Source of the DNA: Sphacelaria rigidula
Lineage: Eukaryota; Phaeophyceae; Sphacelariales
DNA length: 22,205 bases
Assembly (NCBI GenBank): GCA_964200075.2
Contig: CAXNAA020000345.1
Span: 1-22,205, forward strand
Direction of reading: 5' to 3'
Each line of letters opens with the position of its first letter. Position 1 is the stretch's first letter. Both the position numbers and the translations under genes were made by a program. Shown here one piece after another: positions 1 through 9,897 of the stretch. The notes under the pieces were generated by a model that worked only from the letters and a program-made list of their open reading frames with translations, did no database searches and was not told the origin of the DNA.

Positions 1-1650
1 TCGTGCAAGACAGATATGCCACTTCAACCCCATATTTTGTACGAACCCCAAAATTTAAAATCGGCTGCTTAATGCACGACAATCGATTCATCAATCATTC
101 GATCAATCAGCCATGATCTGACACACTTTTATACTGGATCTCACATGCACTCCCCCCCGAGATGACAATATCGCCATACACACAACAACTGCAGCACGAA
201 TCATGTTGCCTTGTGGAGCTAAGACGCATATGTACGGGTCCTTCATGTTCTGGCGGCACAGACCTTTGCCGCAGATGATGATACCGAGGTAAAGAGAAAA
301 TGATCTCCTGCAAATATTGCACTATCCTCAGGGTTATATCGTTCACTCTTGGTCTTGAACGATGGTCCGTAGCTGATTGTACCTGCCTGTCAAGTGTCTG
401 CTTGCTGACATTCGTGCAGTGTCAGTAATAATCTTTGAACCGTTTGATCAGTGATCATGTGTCGGAGAGGAGATTTTGGAATATGACTCATTTGGCTTGT
501 ACATGTTTCGCTATCTGTTCGGGAGGGTTATCTATCGCTAGTTTGTGTGCTGCGCAAGGTAGAATTGAACCAGGCGCCGACGAGGAGAAAAATCAGAGGT
601 ATAATACATCTGTGCGTCACTATTATTGACATTTTTTGCTCTTTCCACTTCTTTGACTTTGCCGCGTCTTAATTTTGGGGTGGTGGTGAAGAACGTGACA
701 ATATCCTATGCAAAACACTGGATCTGTAGGGGAATCCTGGCGCCTCCTGCTATTTCCGCCGCCGCCGCCAAGAACTCCCCTCCTCAAGATTTGTGGGCAA
801 TCTCACGCTTCGGTATTTTATTTCGGATGTACACATCAATATTCTGAGAGTTGCCGTGCAGTATATGCGAGTGCTGGATGAAACGTAGGCAATCGTCGAA
901 AATGATTCTCCGTGTTCAAGTAGTGGGGCAACTCAACTTTTGGCACTGCTGTACTGCACGAGTATACTACTTAGTTAGTCGGCGTTCTATGTATACGTCG
1001 ATATATTTTCCCCCAAAATCACGTTCGCCCGCACTACGGGTATGGTGTTGCGCCTAAAGACAAATGAGCTTTAAAACTTGGCGCACTATTAGTTCGACAC
1101 TATACACATAGCCACCATGTACGTCAACCAGCGGCACGTTCGGATCCAAGAACGAAAATGGCACCAACAACAGTATTTTGCGATTCGTTGTTAAACCATG
1201 GAAACGCCCCCAATCACCGCGAACTTGGCAGACCAAACTTCGGTCACCATGATTCAATACATTATGTTTGAACACGCTGCTGCAAGAGCTTTCACATTAT
1301 TTGCATCAGGGCGGCGACACCTATGCTGGCGAACAACGTCGATCTGTACTGGGATATCATCTGGATGATGACCACGTACTCCATCAATCCATCGGCGTAT
1401 CGCTGTACAAGCCCATTTTGCTCGGTACCACCGTCTGCGCGCGCTATCGGAGCTGCGAAGCTCTGAAACTTCACTGTATGTTCTCAGTTCTCATGGATTT
1501 GGAGCTACACGTTCCAGCAGTGTGCAAGGGGGTGAATAGAGGTCCGATTTTTTCGGAAGAAAATGTTTTGGTTGCTCCAGGCGCAACGCTGACTACGGGT
1601 CTCAGCATGACGCGGAGTTTTGGCCATTCAATCGGAACTGCCCGGCTGAC
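1..1650. other. Region without a supported gene
   Basis: Only short open frames with no recognisable protein character occur on either strand. A 56-codon plus frame beginning with an ATG at 1198 and a 73-codon minus frame at 1275-1054 overlap, and neither has splice support. Part of this stretch may be intron or upstream exon of the plus-strand gene that seems to end at 2489, but I could not link them. Confidence 0.4.
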
Positions 1651-1769
1651 AAATCAACACAGCTATTTGTCGGAACGGACAACACTCATCCAACGATAGG
1701 AAGCATAGTACAAGAGTTATAACTGCGCTCTCCTCGCTTGGCAGTCTCTCGATACTAAGTACTAGCCAG

Positions 1770-2489
1770 TACGACGGCGACATCGACGCCGTGGAACGTC
1801 TGATCGTTGTAGAAGAGCGCATGCCTCCCTCATCGCCGCACAATAGAGAGAAGAGTTGGGAAAGAAACGCGGCGGGACATACTGTCGCAACGGCACCGCT
1901 GACGGCGGAAAATTTAGTATGCTCCAGTTCGCGATCTTCCCTGCCTAGTATCTCTACTATCGGTATACGTTGCAGTGCAGCGACGGAGGCAAGCGGTTCG
2001 CCACGGTTGCTTCGGTCTACCCCGTGTCCCGCAAACAACAAAATATCGAGAGGTGATGAGGGTGCCTGTTCCTGTCTTGTTATTCGAGTCACCAAAAGCG
2101 TTGACTCGACATTGCACACCAGAACGAGAAAGAGATATAGCGGCTGCTCAGCTCATTGCGGCGGCTCTCCCGAAGACTTCGTTGGGGACGCAGAACAGCA
2201 ACAGAGGCCGGGAGAATCATATGAGCTTGATGAGAACGACGACAATAGCAGCAGCAACAACGGCGGTGGTGATGTTTTGGTAAATTTTCCGTTGAATGAG
2301 TTTCTTCGAGCGACGGAAGGGTTTGCAGCCGGCCCGGAGGTCACGGTTGGGGATGTCTTCACGCCTGTGACGGCCTCGTCTCGACTTTGCCCCGATTTTC
2401 CGGAGGTGAGTCTTGATATCTATCTTGATGCCAGCGGACGAGGAGCAGTGAGCGCAGACTCAGGAGGTGAAGTGAGAGAGGAAGTATAA
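1770..2489 (+). CDS. Probable last exon of an unrecognised plus-strand protein
   Basis: A plus frame is open from about 1651 to the TAA at 2487-2489. A pyrimidine-rich stretch followed by CTAGCCAG gives a possible 3' splice site just before 1770, in phase 0; an ATG at 1821 is another possible start. The predicted product is hydrophilic and Ser/Thr-rich. Its middle holds an acidic and Asn/Ser/Gly-rich tract (ELDENDDNSSSNNGGGD), followed by a more ordered-looking stretch with VNFPLNEFLRATEGF and FPEVSLDIYLDASGR. I recognise no domain. The overlapping minus frame at 2119-1628 is shorter and less protein-like, so I prefer this strand. Upstream exons were not found, so the protein is partial here. 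It may be a disordered C-terminus. Confidence 0.35.
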   Translation, partial: YDGDIDAVERLIVVEERMPPSSPHNREKSWERNAAGHTVATAPLTAENLVCSSSRSSLPSISTIGIRCSAATEASGSPRLLRSTPCPANNKISRGDEGACSCLVIRVTKSVDSTLHTRTRKRYSGCSAHCGGSPEDFVGDAEQQQRPGESYELDENDDNSSSNNGGGDVLVNFPLNEFLRATEGFAAGPEVTVGDVFTPVTASSRLCPDFPEVSLDIYLDASGRGAVSADSGGEVREEV

Positions 2490-3555
2490 ATACAGGTGGT
2501 ATGGTCCGTGTAAGACCGTATTCTCCTTCGGTCACAGATCACATATAGGTTCACCTTTCTCGGGGTGGAGGTGGTTGTTCCGCGTTTTCCCTAAACACCG
2601 TTAACAGCCCTCTCTCCAGGATATTGTGTGTGAGTTTTTTCCCTCGCTCTTTATGCTCAAGCATCGAAGACTCGTGTCCTCTTTTTCCTGATCAGGCGTG
2701 TACTTTTCGGGGAAGAAATCTGATACGAGCTGGGCCAGCCAAGAGTAGGTGTGAATCTTGCTCAGGCGACGCACGGCGCGATGTTAGGAGTTGGACGCTG
2801 AAATTTTGACAGCATCTTTTTAGGATCGAAATGCAGAAGATCACGTGGCCAGTAACAGAAAAAAAGAAGTTATGGGCGTTTGACAATTCAGCAAAAACAA
2901 GTCATGAGTCCAAAAAAAAAAGGAGAATCTGCAGCTGGACACGTGAAGTACCAATTCCTTGGGTGCAGAAGGTCTTCCTGGAATTTCAGCTCAAGAGTCG
3001 TCGAATTAGGCCGCACGTTCAACATTTTCCGTGACGCTGTTGCGCCCCTATAAATCAAGTGATGGGAGACTCCAATTATGGAGCTCATGAGTTCGTCGTT
3101 AAGTTCATACATTGTGCAGTACATTTTTGTTTTTTTATCCAGCGGCCGTGCCGTGTGTCTCCAGGTTGGTCTACACTTCACAGTGATATGCTTACATCGG
3201 GTTTATTCGGGAAACTTGAGGAGCTGTGGTGTGAGCAAGTTTTAGCAGTTTCTAAGCTGGCCCAGCTCGTACCGGATTTGAAAAGCTATTGGAATGTTCC
3301 CGAGGGATTCTATCTATTTCTTGAAAAAATAAAATAGACCAACATGTCGAAAAACAAACGGATCTGGAGGGTAATTTTGTTCGTTTTTTTTTTGCGATTG
3401 CCAGTTATTGATCTTATAATGGAGTGCAGCAGGCGCTTCACCTCATCAATACCACGAGGGCAATTCTTCTGCTTCCTCCAGAAAACCGAAGCTTGACGAG
3501 ATATCGTGCACTCTGTTTTCCCCCTCAGTGAATTACCCCCCCCGGCACCGGTCAA
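2490..3555. other. Intergenic stretch, nothing recognised
   Basis: This lies downstream of the plus frame ending at 2489. It contains only short overlapping frames on both strands, A/T-rich runs near 2910 and 3390, and no clear splice or RNA signal. Part of it is probably 3' UTR of the plus-strand transcript. Confidence 0.4.
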
Positions 3556-3652
3556 CGCGCTTGGTAATTGACTGCGAGTCTGGCCCGACCAAAACCCGGC
3601 GTGCTCCGCCACGGCTTCTGTAGGGATGCGAGGTCAATGGTCACACCCACTC
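3556..3652 (+). repeat. Dispersed repeat family A, copy 1
   Basis: This copy has the order GCGAGTCTGG, AAAACCCGGCGTGCTC, then GGGATGCGAGGTCAATGGTC. The same order recurs at 12380-12480 (plus) and, inverted, at 18885-18990. It is preceded by a C run (about 3536-3545) and followed directly by repeat family B. It shows no coding capacity. It is probably a fragment of a non-autonomous element; the full ends are not visible. Confidence 0.7.
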
Positions 3653-3657
3653 CGGGA

Positions 3658-3845
3658 AATCAGGTTACCGGGGGGGGGGAGGGGGACACTTCTTTTTTTG
3701 CTGTGACCATGATAGTGGACGAGCTAGGTAATATTGGGCGGGGTGGGAGAATCTGAACGCCGCACAAAGGGGATGCTCGCACTACGTGTTTATATGTTAG
3801 GACACCCATGAGACAGTGTGTAATCTGTGGCTGTCTGGCAAGCTT
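3658..3845 (+). repeat. Dispersed repeat family B, copy 1
   Basis: It begins with CAGGTTACC and matches 12058-12248 by eye at roughly three quarters of positions. Shared blocks include CGCACAAAGGGGA, ACTACGT and ACCCATGAG-CAGTGT. The two copies sit next to family A in different orders (A then B here; B then A near 12 kb), so A and B may be parts of one larger, rearranged element. Confidence 0.7.
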
Positions 3846-3859
3846 TCTCCGACAGCGCA

Positions 3860-4010
3860 GGAGTCCCCGCCCCCCTGCTCGAAACTGCTCCGCCTCGTAA
3901 GGGATGCGTAGTCAATGGGCAAACGAGTTCGGCATGCAATAAGTTAGTGCGCCCGCCGGCTGCTCGGAACGCCCCCCTCGCCCCCCCACCCACCCTCCCC
4001 CACGGCTTTT
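3860..4010 (+). repeat. C-run-flanked repeat A', copy 1
   Basis: The core starts AGGGATGCGTAGTCAATGGG near 3899 and continues through GCAAACG and TTAGTGCGCCCGCC. C-rich runs flank it on both sides (3868-3876 and 3970-4003). The copies at 11223-11285 (inverted) and 22064-22124 have the same plan of C run, about 60 bp core, C run. This copy is the most diverged of the three. Confidence 0.6.
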
Positions 4011-4132
4011 TCAAACTTTAGCTTCATTTCGTGATAATGGCGGCTACCCACCCCCTTGGCCTCCCCATTTTTTACCTTTATGCAAATTGGGGGTGTTTCT
4101 CCTTCTATTAATAGAAGAATCCTGATCGATCC

Positions 4133-5272
4133 TTGACTCGAGGCACTTGTGTTGTAGAGATAATAGAGAGACCAGAGTATGTTTCTCGCGTTATCGAAAT
4201 TCATTCACTCCACCATGCGTCAATTGACTATTTTCACTATTTTGGCTATTTTGACTACGTTGATATCACCGCAGGACCAATGCAATACATTCGATCTTCT
4301 CGTGCTCTTAGCATCGCCACATATGCAGGATACTCTCACGTTTTCGTCTCATCTTGTCATAAGGGACGGCCGAATCTGGGCGCACTCGAAGAATCATCGC
4401 AAGAGCCCGTGATCGCCGCATACATCGCCGGCTTAGATCGTTGTGACCGCCGACGCCTATGCGTGGAAAGGACGTTTCATGACTCGTCACAGGGACGCCG
4501 ACCAACGCCCACAAGCACCACGACTGTAACCGACCACAATCCAAACAAGTGGACTGCCGGAGACCATCAAGCAACTCGACCAGCAACTTCCTCGGCTGCA
4601 AGTCGCGGATGCAGTCCCTTTACTCCACGAGCTCCTAGCTCCCAACCCTATCAGCGGTCATCTCCATGTGGACCGCACCCAAACGTCCACCGTCAGACAA
4701 TCCATTCATCATCTCTCTCGTTCGCCGATATGAGACGACCACACCCACGTGAAGGAGCAGCAGACTTCTCACAATTCGGACCCGCCTCACCGCGGTCGGA
4801 TTCTAGCCCCCCCAAGCAAAGAAAGCACCTTGTAAAGATGATGACCCCGGCGGGCTACGGTACACCACCATCTGTATATATCACTCGAGCTCGGATAGCA
4901 ACGTCCAGGGCAAAAGCATCAACAAGATCGACCAAAGAGTTTCTAAAAGGAGCCAGACGCAGCCCTGACGAACGATCAACAGCACTGGAACCTGCGGAGA
5001 ATAAAACTAACACTGCCCAGGGAGGGGGGGCGAGGGGCAGCTGTGTTTGGAAGATTGACAGGGAAGGGCAGCAGCGTGCACGTAGGGATACGGACCTCTT
5101 CTGGTTCCCGAATGAGGATACGACGATTGCCGGTGTCACTGGGGACGCGAGGTTCATGAAGAATGTGGGATTCCAAGAAGAAGCAAACGTGTTGTTAGTG
5201 TCGAAAGCCGCGATGGTTCTGACCAGGAACCACAGGCGGGTTTCAGCAGGGGTCGCGTCTTCTCCTGTCTAA
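4133..5272 (+). CDS. Unrecognised protein, long open frame (about 330-380 codons)
   Basis: This plus frame stays open for about 380 codons to the TAA at 5270-5272, while the other forward frames here are broken by many stops, so chance is unlikely. The first in-frame ATG is at 4280. Just before it, a T-rich stretch ends in CACCGCAG at 4273, a possible 3' splice site, so this may be a last exon rather than a single-exon gene. The product is basic and Ser/Pro/Thr-rich over its first two thirds. It ends in a more ordered segment (DLFWFPNEDTTIAGVTGDAR, then FMKNVGFQEEANVLLVSKAA). I see no known domain, signal peptide or membrane span. The frame is tail to tail with the minus-strand TPR gene, whose stop lies about 150 bases to the right, so their 3' UTRs probably overlap. 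Confidence 0.45.
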   Translation: MTRGTCVVEIIERPEYVSRVIEIHSLHHASIDYFHYFGYFDYVDITAGPMQYIRSSRALSIATYAGYSHVFVSSCHKGRPNLGALEESSQEPVIAAYIAGLDRCDRRRLCVERTFHDSSQGRRPTPTSTTTVTDHNPNKWTAGDHQATRPATSSAASRGCSPFTPRAPSSQPYQRSSPCGPHPNVHRQTIHSSSLSFADMRRPHPREGAADFSQFGPASPRSDSSPPKQRKHLVKMMTPAGYGTPPSVYITRARIATSRAKASTRSTKEFLKGARRSPDERSTALEPAENKTNTAQGGGARGSCVWKIDREGQQRARRDTDLFWFPNEDTTIAGVTGDARFMKNVGFQEEANVLLVSKAAMVLTRNHRRVSAGVASSPV

Positions 5273-5424
5273 CCATGTTTTTGCGGGCGGATGGTGAGGC
5301 TACGGTAGGCTCGCGAGTGCTCGCTGTGTAGTGTATGTTTGCCATGTAACGTATGACGTTCTAGAATATCTCGGTATTGGCAATTAACAGTGAATGAAAT
5401 AAGTAGTAATGTCACGATTCAGTT

Positions 5425-5991
5425 ATGTCAACATGGTATGCTGCTGTCAAGCAGTCGCAGAATCTCTTCGTCAGATAGTCGGTTCCAACCGACATGCCCG
5501 ACGCCTCCGCCCGCACCCCTCTCCCCCCAACCACTACCACCAGCGCTGCTCCCAACAACAACCCCAGCACCAACAGAAACATCGCGTTTCCCACGCTCCT
5601 CCATCACATCCTCTAGCACCCCTCCTCGCCCACGTCGCCGCCCCCCTTCCTTGCCTAAAATCCTTACACGACGCGAGGGAGACACTTCTACCGGGTCGGC
5701 ACCGCAAACTGAACTCGTTGCATTCGAAAGCCCTGTTGCCCCACCGCTGCCCCCAGCGATCGACGAAGGTTTTGAAGCCGCGCCCCAAGCCTTTCGACGA
5801 GTTTTGAACATCGCCCAGAGGTGCTCGTCCCTGGTAGGAACGGCGTGCAGCCGCTCAGCAAACAGACGCCGCAGCTTGTTTTCGCTTTCTTTTGCCAAGG
5901 AGTATGCTTCCTGCCCCCACGCCGGCTTACGTGGTGATCTGCGTGTCGGAGGCGGGGTCGTTGGGGCTGACATGGTATTGCGGGGTAGGTA
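5425..5991 (-). CDS. TPR gene, probable last exon: basic, Gly-rich C-terminus
   Basis: This minus frame is open from about 6003 to a TGA at 5427-5425. A 3' splice site at CTACTAAAG gives a phase 0 entry at 5991, matching the phase 0 donor at 6163. A second acceptor (CATGTCAG) lies at about 5968. The segment starts Pro/Thr/Arg-rich, then has a helical, charged stretch (GQEAYSLAKESENKLRRLF, then HLWAMFKTRRKAWG). A Gly/Arg-rich low-complexity region follows, and it ends in LSDEEILRLLDSSIPC. No TPR unit is present, so this would be a C-terminal tail. Plus-strand frames are also open here (5390-6088), but they are Pro/Ser-rich mirror images and have no matching splice chain. Whether this exon belongs to the TPR gene or a separate small gene is not settled. 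Confidence 0.5.
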
Positions 5992-6163
5992 CTTTAGTAG
6001 CAATAAAAGCTACGTATGTCACGCCGTATCATCCGAGCTGACTCGGTGGTGTGTGTACGGTAAGAGGCAAGGTGCGGGATATCAATAATGTTCTGAGAGG
6101 GGGGTTGGCGGCTACCCCCGCACGTGATTGAATGATGTTATGATGCTTTCTGGTGTTTCTTAC

Positions 6164-6332
6164 GTATTGCCCACCGGGGTCCCACCTGGTACTGGCGCTG
6201 GGAAGCACATCTTCTGTAGAGTGTCGTGGATGCAATTTCTCGCGCTCAACCTTGACAGCTGAATTTGAGGCTGATCGTACCGAGGACGACACTCGGCGGG
6301 GTCTCGAGGTATCGCCATCGCTTCGGTTGTTG
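6164..6332 (-). CDS. TPR gene, probable exon in C-terminal tail
   Basis: A long pyrimidine tract (CTTCTTCCCCCTTGTCATCC) ends in ATATCTAG, giving entry at 6332 in phase 2. The donor is CAATAC|GTAAGA, leaving in phase 0. Both sites are good. The 56 full codons encode a Ser/Arg-rich, disordered-looking stretch (RPRRVSSSVRSASNSAVKVE). It joins in phase to the exon at 5991. An alternative donor (CCCG|GTGGGC) would pair with the alternative acceptor near 5968. Confidence 0.45.
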
Positions 6333-6747
6333 CTAGATATGTCGCCGAGAACAGGATGACAAGGGGGAAGAAGACGCGTTGTTTGTTCGAGAAGGTTCGG
6401 GTTGGCAGCTCGAGAACGCGGATCATGGCCAGTTTTAGAAATCTTTGGGCGGGGGATAAACCAGGTCGTTGCCTTGTTTTCTACCGAAGGATGCTCCGTC
6501 TCCCTCCGTGGCCCCTCTCTGTAGCCTAGCGTGGCATAACTCAAATCTAGTACCCTCGTAAACTGCACAAGCGGTCACTATACCAAGTCATTGGATAAAA
6601 ACAAAACGCGTGGCACTTCAAGGCTTGTGCGACGACGGAAACCTGCAGAAAATCCAGGTTGCGTATCGAATCAGCACGAATGGTTGTAGCCGGGGTGGAA
6701 CAGCCGTGCTGTGCATGTAGCGTGTAGGGTCTATCGTGGGCAGTCAC

Positions 6748-6764
6748 CTCATGATGGAACCTCG
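6748..6764 (-). CDS. TPR gene, possible 17-base microexon
   Basis: CTCACCTTCGTCAG precedes and GAG|GTGACT ends a 17-base segment. Entering in phase 0 and leaving in phase 2, it encodes RGSIM plus two bases and bridges the exons at 6875 and 6332 without a stop. Support is only splice-site fit and phase. A different exon at 6714-6647 (acceptor GCACAG, donor CTGCAG|GTTTCC) is also compatible. Confidence 0.2.
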
Positions 6765-6858
6765 CTGACGAAGGTGAGGAAGGGATTTTATTCGCAGAAT
6801 GTGCTACGCGAACCTTCGAATCAGTGCTCCAGGATATTCAACGGAAATCTCTGTTCAC

Positions 6859-6875
6859 CTCAGGACGTTTCTTTG
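6859..6875 (-). CDS. TPR gene, possible 17-base microexon
   Basis: TTCACGGGTTCTAG precedes and CCTGAG|GTGAAC ends a 17-base segment. Entered in phase 1 it reads (A)KKRPE and leaves in phase 0. It is needed, or something of equal phase is, to link the exon ending at 7313 to the later exons. There is no protein-level support beyond the absence of a stop. Confidence 0.2.
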
Positions 6876-7312
6876 CTAGAACCCGTGAATACAGCCATCC
6901 ACATGTCGTACCTTTCATTATTCGTAGTGGTAGTCGAGAGTGGAGCAGATAACAGTTGGTGTCGATCGGACTGGCGGCAAATCCGAGTCGGTGCGGTGTG
7001 CTCATTTGTACAGCTTGCATCTCCCGTCAGCTTGCCTTGCGGAGGCAAGGATTTCAGGGTGAAATAATACAGGTGCATGGAACCAGGTGGCCTCCTGCTT
7101 ATTCAAGAATACCGTCCGATGCAATGCTACGCTCGACCTCTCGTATGGTGTAGGATCCGAAAGTGACGACATGGGCCATCATCCTCTATACCATATTTAA
7201 CATGGCATAGGATCCAAACGGTGTTTACGTGTTGGGTTGTCAACAGCTGCACTGAGCGCTACCTAGCTAGCGGGTAATACTCGCGGATAACCGTTGAAGC
7301 CTTCCCTCGTAC

Positions 7313-7447
7313 CCTTCTCCCCTGTCCAAGTATCGTGCGAAGCGAGATTCGTCGTCGGTGCTTCACTATGGGTTTGCGCGGCGTGCCGATAGTCCTTGCA
7401 TTGTGGGTGGTGAAGTGGTGGAGTGGCAAGTACTTGGGGACGACATA
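7313..7447 (-). CDS. TPR gene, possible exon after the last TPR
   Basis: The acceptor GAGTTGCAG gives entry at 7447 in phase 1, matching the phase 1 donor at 7565. The donor GAGAAGG|GTACGA leaves in phase 1. The frame is stop-free and encodes a polar linker (KDYRHAAQTHSEAPTTNLAS). An alternative, if the donor at 7565 is not used, is that the previous exon reads on to a TAG near 7366 and the protein ends there. Confidence 0.35.
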
Positions 7448-7565
7448 CTGCAACTCTTAACGAGCTGCAAAGTCGACACCAGAGTAAGACAAAGACAGGC
7501 AAAGACATGGGGAGAGAAGGTGGTGGTATGCGGTATACGGGCTGGTGACACTACTAATATACTAC

Positions 7566-7710
7566 CTCCGAAGTCGAACTGCCGACTTAGGCGTCCGGCT
7601 TCCTCGTTCCCGGGGTCAAGTTCGACCGCCTTGCGATAGTCTGCATGCGCCTCAGCGGCTTTACCCTGAAAGTAGAGCGCTTGCCCCCTGGACGTGTAGT
7701 AGGCGGAAAC
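7566..7710 (-). CDS. TPR gene, exon with last complete TPR unit
   Basis: The acceptor is GGGCCTGACAG|GTTTCC (entry phase 0) and the donor GGAG|GTAGTA (phase 1). The 48 codons begin VSAYYTSRGQALYFQGKAAE and continue HADYRKAVELDPGNEEA, a near-consensus TPR pair of helices with the Gly/Ala, Tyr and AVELDPGN signature positions. Joined to the exon ending at 8303, the spacing from AIQYN through this unit matches the 34-residue TPR repeat residue for residue, which fixes the intron. TPR helices bind peptides or partner proteins. Confidence 0.85.
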
Positions 7711-8302
7711 CTGTCAGGCCCATTTTTCACCGTCAGTTGATGGGTTAGAGAGCGGCGTCAGGGGCGGACTACGGTTGGGAGTTGAGGTCAGCCAGTCGTT
7801 GTTCAGCGGGTCAATATTCGGTGTCGCTATCTAAATGTAACAGGACAACCATAATTCTTGGCATTGCTCCTTTGCGAGCGACGTTACGAAGACGGAAGGA
7901 ACTACCGGCACTTTCCACCGGTACAATTATCCGGTTACAGTACAGCGTGTTCTAGAACATCAAGACCTCATGGATGAAGGGGGTACACCCAGAGCTTTGC
8001 ATTCGTGGAAGAGAAGAGCGGATCCAAATAAGGTTGTGTGATATCGAACTCTTTGCTTTAACCGAAGCAAATACGCCGCGTGAATTTTATTGAATCACTA
8101 ATGGGAACACTCGTGCTCGCTGACATGTGACTTGTGCCGAATTCGTTAGCTAACTCGAAATTAATGGACGCAAGGCACCCAAGGCACCCCAAATGAAAAC
8201 ACAATATAACCCTTGAGGTACTAGTGCTGGGATCGCCCTCCTTCAAGCCACGCTTTACACCGAGCCCTGATTCCCCGCACACAACGGTTGCTTCTCTTGC
8301 AC
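7711..8302 (-). other. Intron of TPR gene (GT..AG)
   Basis: The donor is AAG|GTGCAA and the acceptor CTGACAG. Nothing else is recognised inside except a tandem AAGGCACCC duplication near 8170. An exon here is ruled out by the exact TPR register across the junction. Confidence 0.8.
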
Positions 8303-8380
8303 CTTCCAGTTGTACTGGATGGCGGCGTCAAGCTCGCTTATGGCCTCCTGGAACAGTCCTTTGTTGAATAGGAGGTTTCC
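8303..8380 (-). CDS. TPR gene, 26-codon TPR exon
   Basis: The acceptor is CCGTATGTAG and the donor TGGAAG|GTGCAAG, both phase 0. It encodes GNLLFNKGLFQEAISELDAA then IQYNWK. This is helix A to helix B of one TPR with the expected Gly, Leu, Phe, Ala and Ala positions. It fits directly behind LAHYLK of the upstream exon and ahead of VSAYYTSRG of the next, with no residue missing. Confidence 0.88.
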
Positions 8381-9339
8381 CTACATACGGGGGTTTAAAC
8401 GTAATGCGGAAAGCAAGAAAAACGTAGAGAGATTAGGGCGATTTCCGGAGTCCTGGTATAAATTATTGGTCGCGATGGCTGTTCCTTCCCCAACCCTGCC
8501 ATCATATTCACCATGGTAGGTCGCGATAAGAGGATAGCAACACCATGAAGCCTTTCATGGAACTTCCTTGGAGATACGACAGCACCTGGAAGAATGACAG
8601 ACCCGCGAGAGGTCCAGCGAGAACCCGGTTCGCCGAAAATCTGTGTGCGAATGTATGTGGTTTCCATCCTTGCGGTTGGTAACGTGACCAACCGAGAGGT
8701 CCACGCCTGTCTCAACCCGAATCCGGACCCTAAAGCAGTTCTAGCCCTACACCCACACCTTCGCACCTCTTGTGGGCGTTCGTGCAGCGTACAACTAGCC
8801 AGTGTGCTCTGCTAGGTCGGACGTCTAGGTTATGCGCCCTGATCCGGGGTACGGATCGGCTGTGGGCATTGCTAGAGCATAAATTTGGGCTGTGTACCGT
8901 TATTATGATCGCACTATGGAAGTGACATGCGGCAGAGGAATGCATGAGCCGTGACTGCAGGCAACGGCGTGACAACATGACGACCGCAACACTTGACGGC
9001 TTGATTGATGTTCTGGACTGCGATGGCATGGTTTTAGTGTCCGTACTTGATGGTTGATATAGTTTTTACGATTGGCTTTCTGTAGGGCCCGGGAAAATGC
9101 CCGGTGGACTTCGCGACGGAATAACGAAGACAACAAAGCTATCCGCGTGCTTGACAATCGCTGGCAATGGCCTCTCAGCATTGCTCCTTGCCTGAAGAAT
9201 GGACGGCGTCACTTGCGCCAAGGGCGGTGGTGACGAAGAAACCGGCACGTAGTCGTGCAAAGATTCATGCATGTCAGCAAGGTCCAAGAAAAGCGACTTG
9301 TCGGGGTAGATTAGATTGGGTTAAATCCGCTCGACCGAC
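8381..9339 (-). other. Intron of TPR gene
   Basis: This is a 959-base intron with donor CTCAAG|GTCGGT. It holds no recognisable element. The minus frame at 9287-9066 is stop-free but has no TPR character, and exact register across the junction excludes an extra exon. Confidence 0.8.
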
Positions 9340-9463
9340 CTTGAGATAGTGTGCGAGAGATAGGCGTGTCTTGACCATCCAGTTTCCAGGCTCCACCTCG
9401 AGCGCTCGCTTGTAGTCTGCGGCGGCGCGGCCGGCCGACCCGTTTGATCGGTGACAGTCGCCC
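9340..9463 (-). CDS. TPR gene, exon covering one TPR and the next helix A
   Basis: The acceptor is ATTATTCAG (entry phase 2, completing Arg) and the donor CTCAAG|GTCGGT (phase 0). It encodes GDCHRSNGSAGRAAADYKRA, then LEVEPGNWMVKTRLSLAHYL. The first part matches TPR helices A and B position by position. The NRGDC start is completed by FLLN from the upstream exon. The donor +3 to +6 bases are weak, but phase and protein register are exact. Confidence 0.88.
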
Positions 9464-9897
9464 CTGAATAATGAAAAAAAATCAAGGAAACCGACGCACC
9501 GTCCGCTCGTCCCTACCGCCAGTCGGCTCGATCAGCATGTTTGGCGCAGTGGGTTTGGAGGGTCTTTATCCCCCGTAACGTGCAACAGTCCCAGCGTCCT
9601 TCATGAAGGAAAATCCGACGGTAGGATTCATGGGCGCCTATTTGAGATCGAGGACGACTGTAGACCAATACCCGCCGTCGTGCTCACCGGTCACTCTTCC
9701 ATGGTCAAGTACGATTTCCGCAATGTCGACTTTATACGATGTGTACGTCAAGTCCAAGTATAGAATGGTGTACCTCAGCTGATTAATGTAACCCCATGCG
9801 TTCTCTACTTCCCGTCACAGATGACAATAACACTGTCTTTGACGAACCATTACGTGGAAGGACTCCCTGGGTCTGTCAGTGGTTCCCTCCTTCTCAC

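Noticed and set aside
1198-1368. Plus frame with ATG at 1198, 56 codons
   Set aside because: No recognised domain, no good donor and a competing minus frame; not enough to call an exon.
1628-2119. 163-codon minus-strand open frame
   Set aside because: It overlaps the plus frame ending at 2489, shows no family signature and has no splice chain; the plus reading is longer and more protein-like.
4179-4412. Small plus frame starting with a signal-peptide-like stretch (MRQLTIFTILAILTTLIS)
   Set aside because: The hydrophobic stretch comes from a local near-repeat of ACTATTTTGG-type units, and the long overlapping frame is better supported.
5390-6088. 232-codon plus-strand open frame rich in Pro and Ser
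   Set aside because: It is antisense to the minus exon 5991-5425, which has matching splice phase and charged helical sequence. The plus frame looks like its GC-rich mirror.
6647-6714. Possible minus exon with acceptor GCACAG and donor CTGCAG|GTTTCC
   Set aside because: It is phase-compatible in two frames but without distinguishing protein features; kept only as an alternative to the microexon path.
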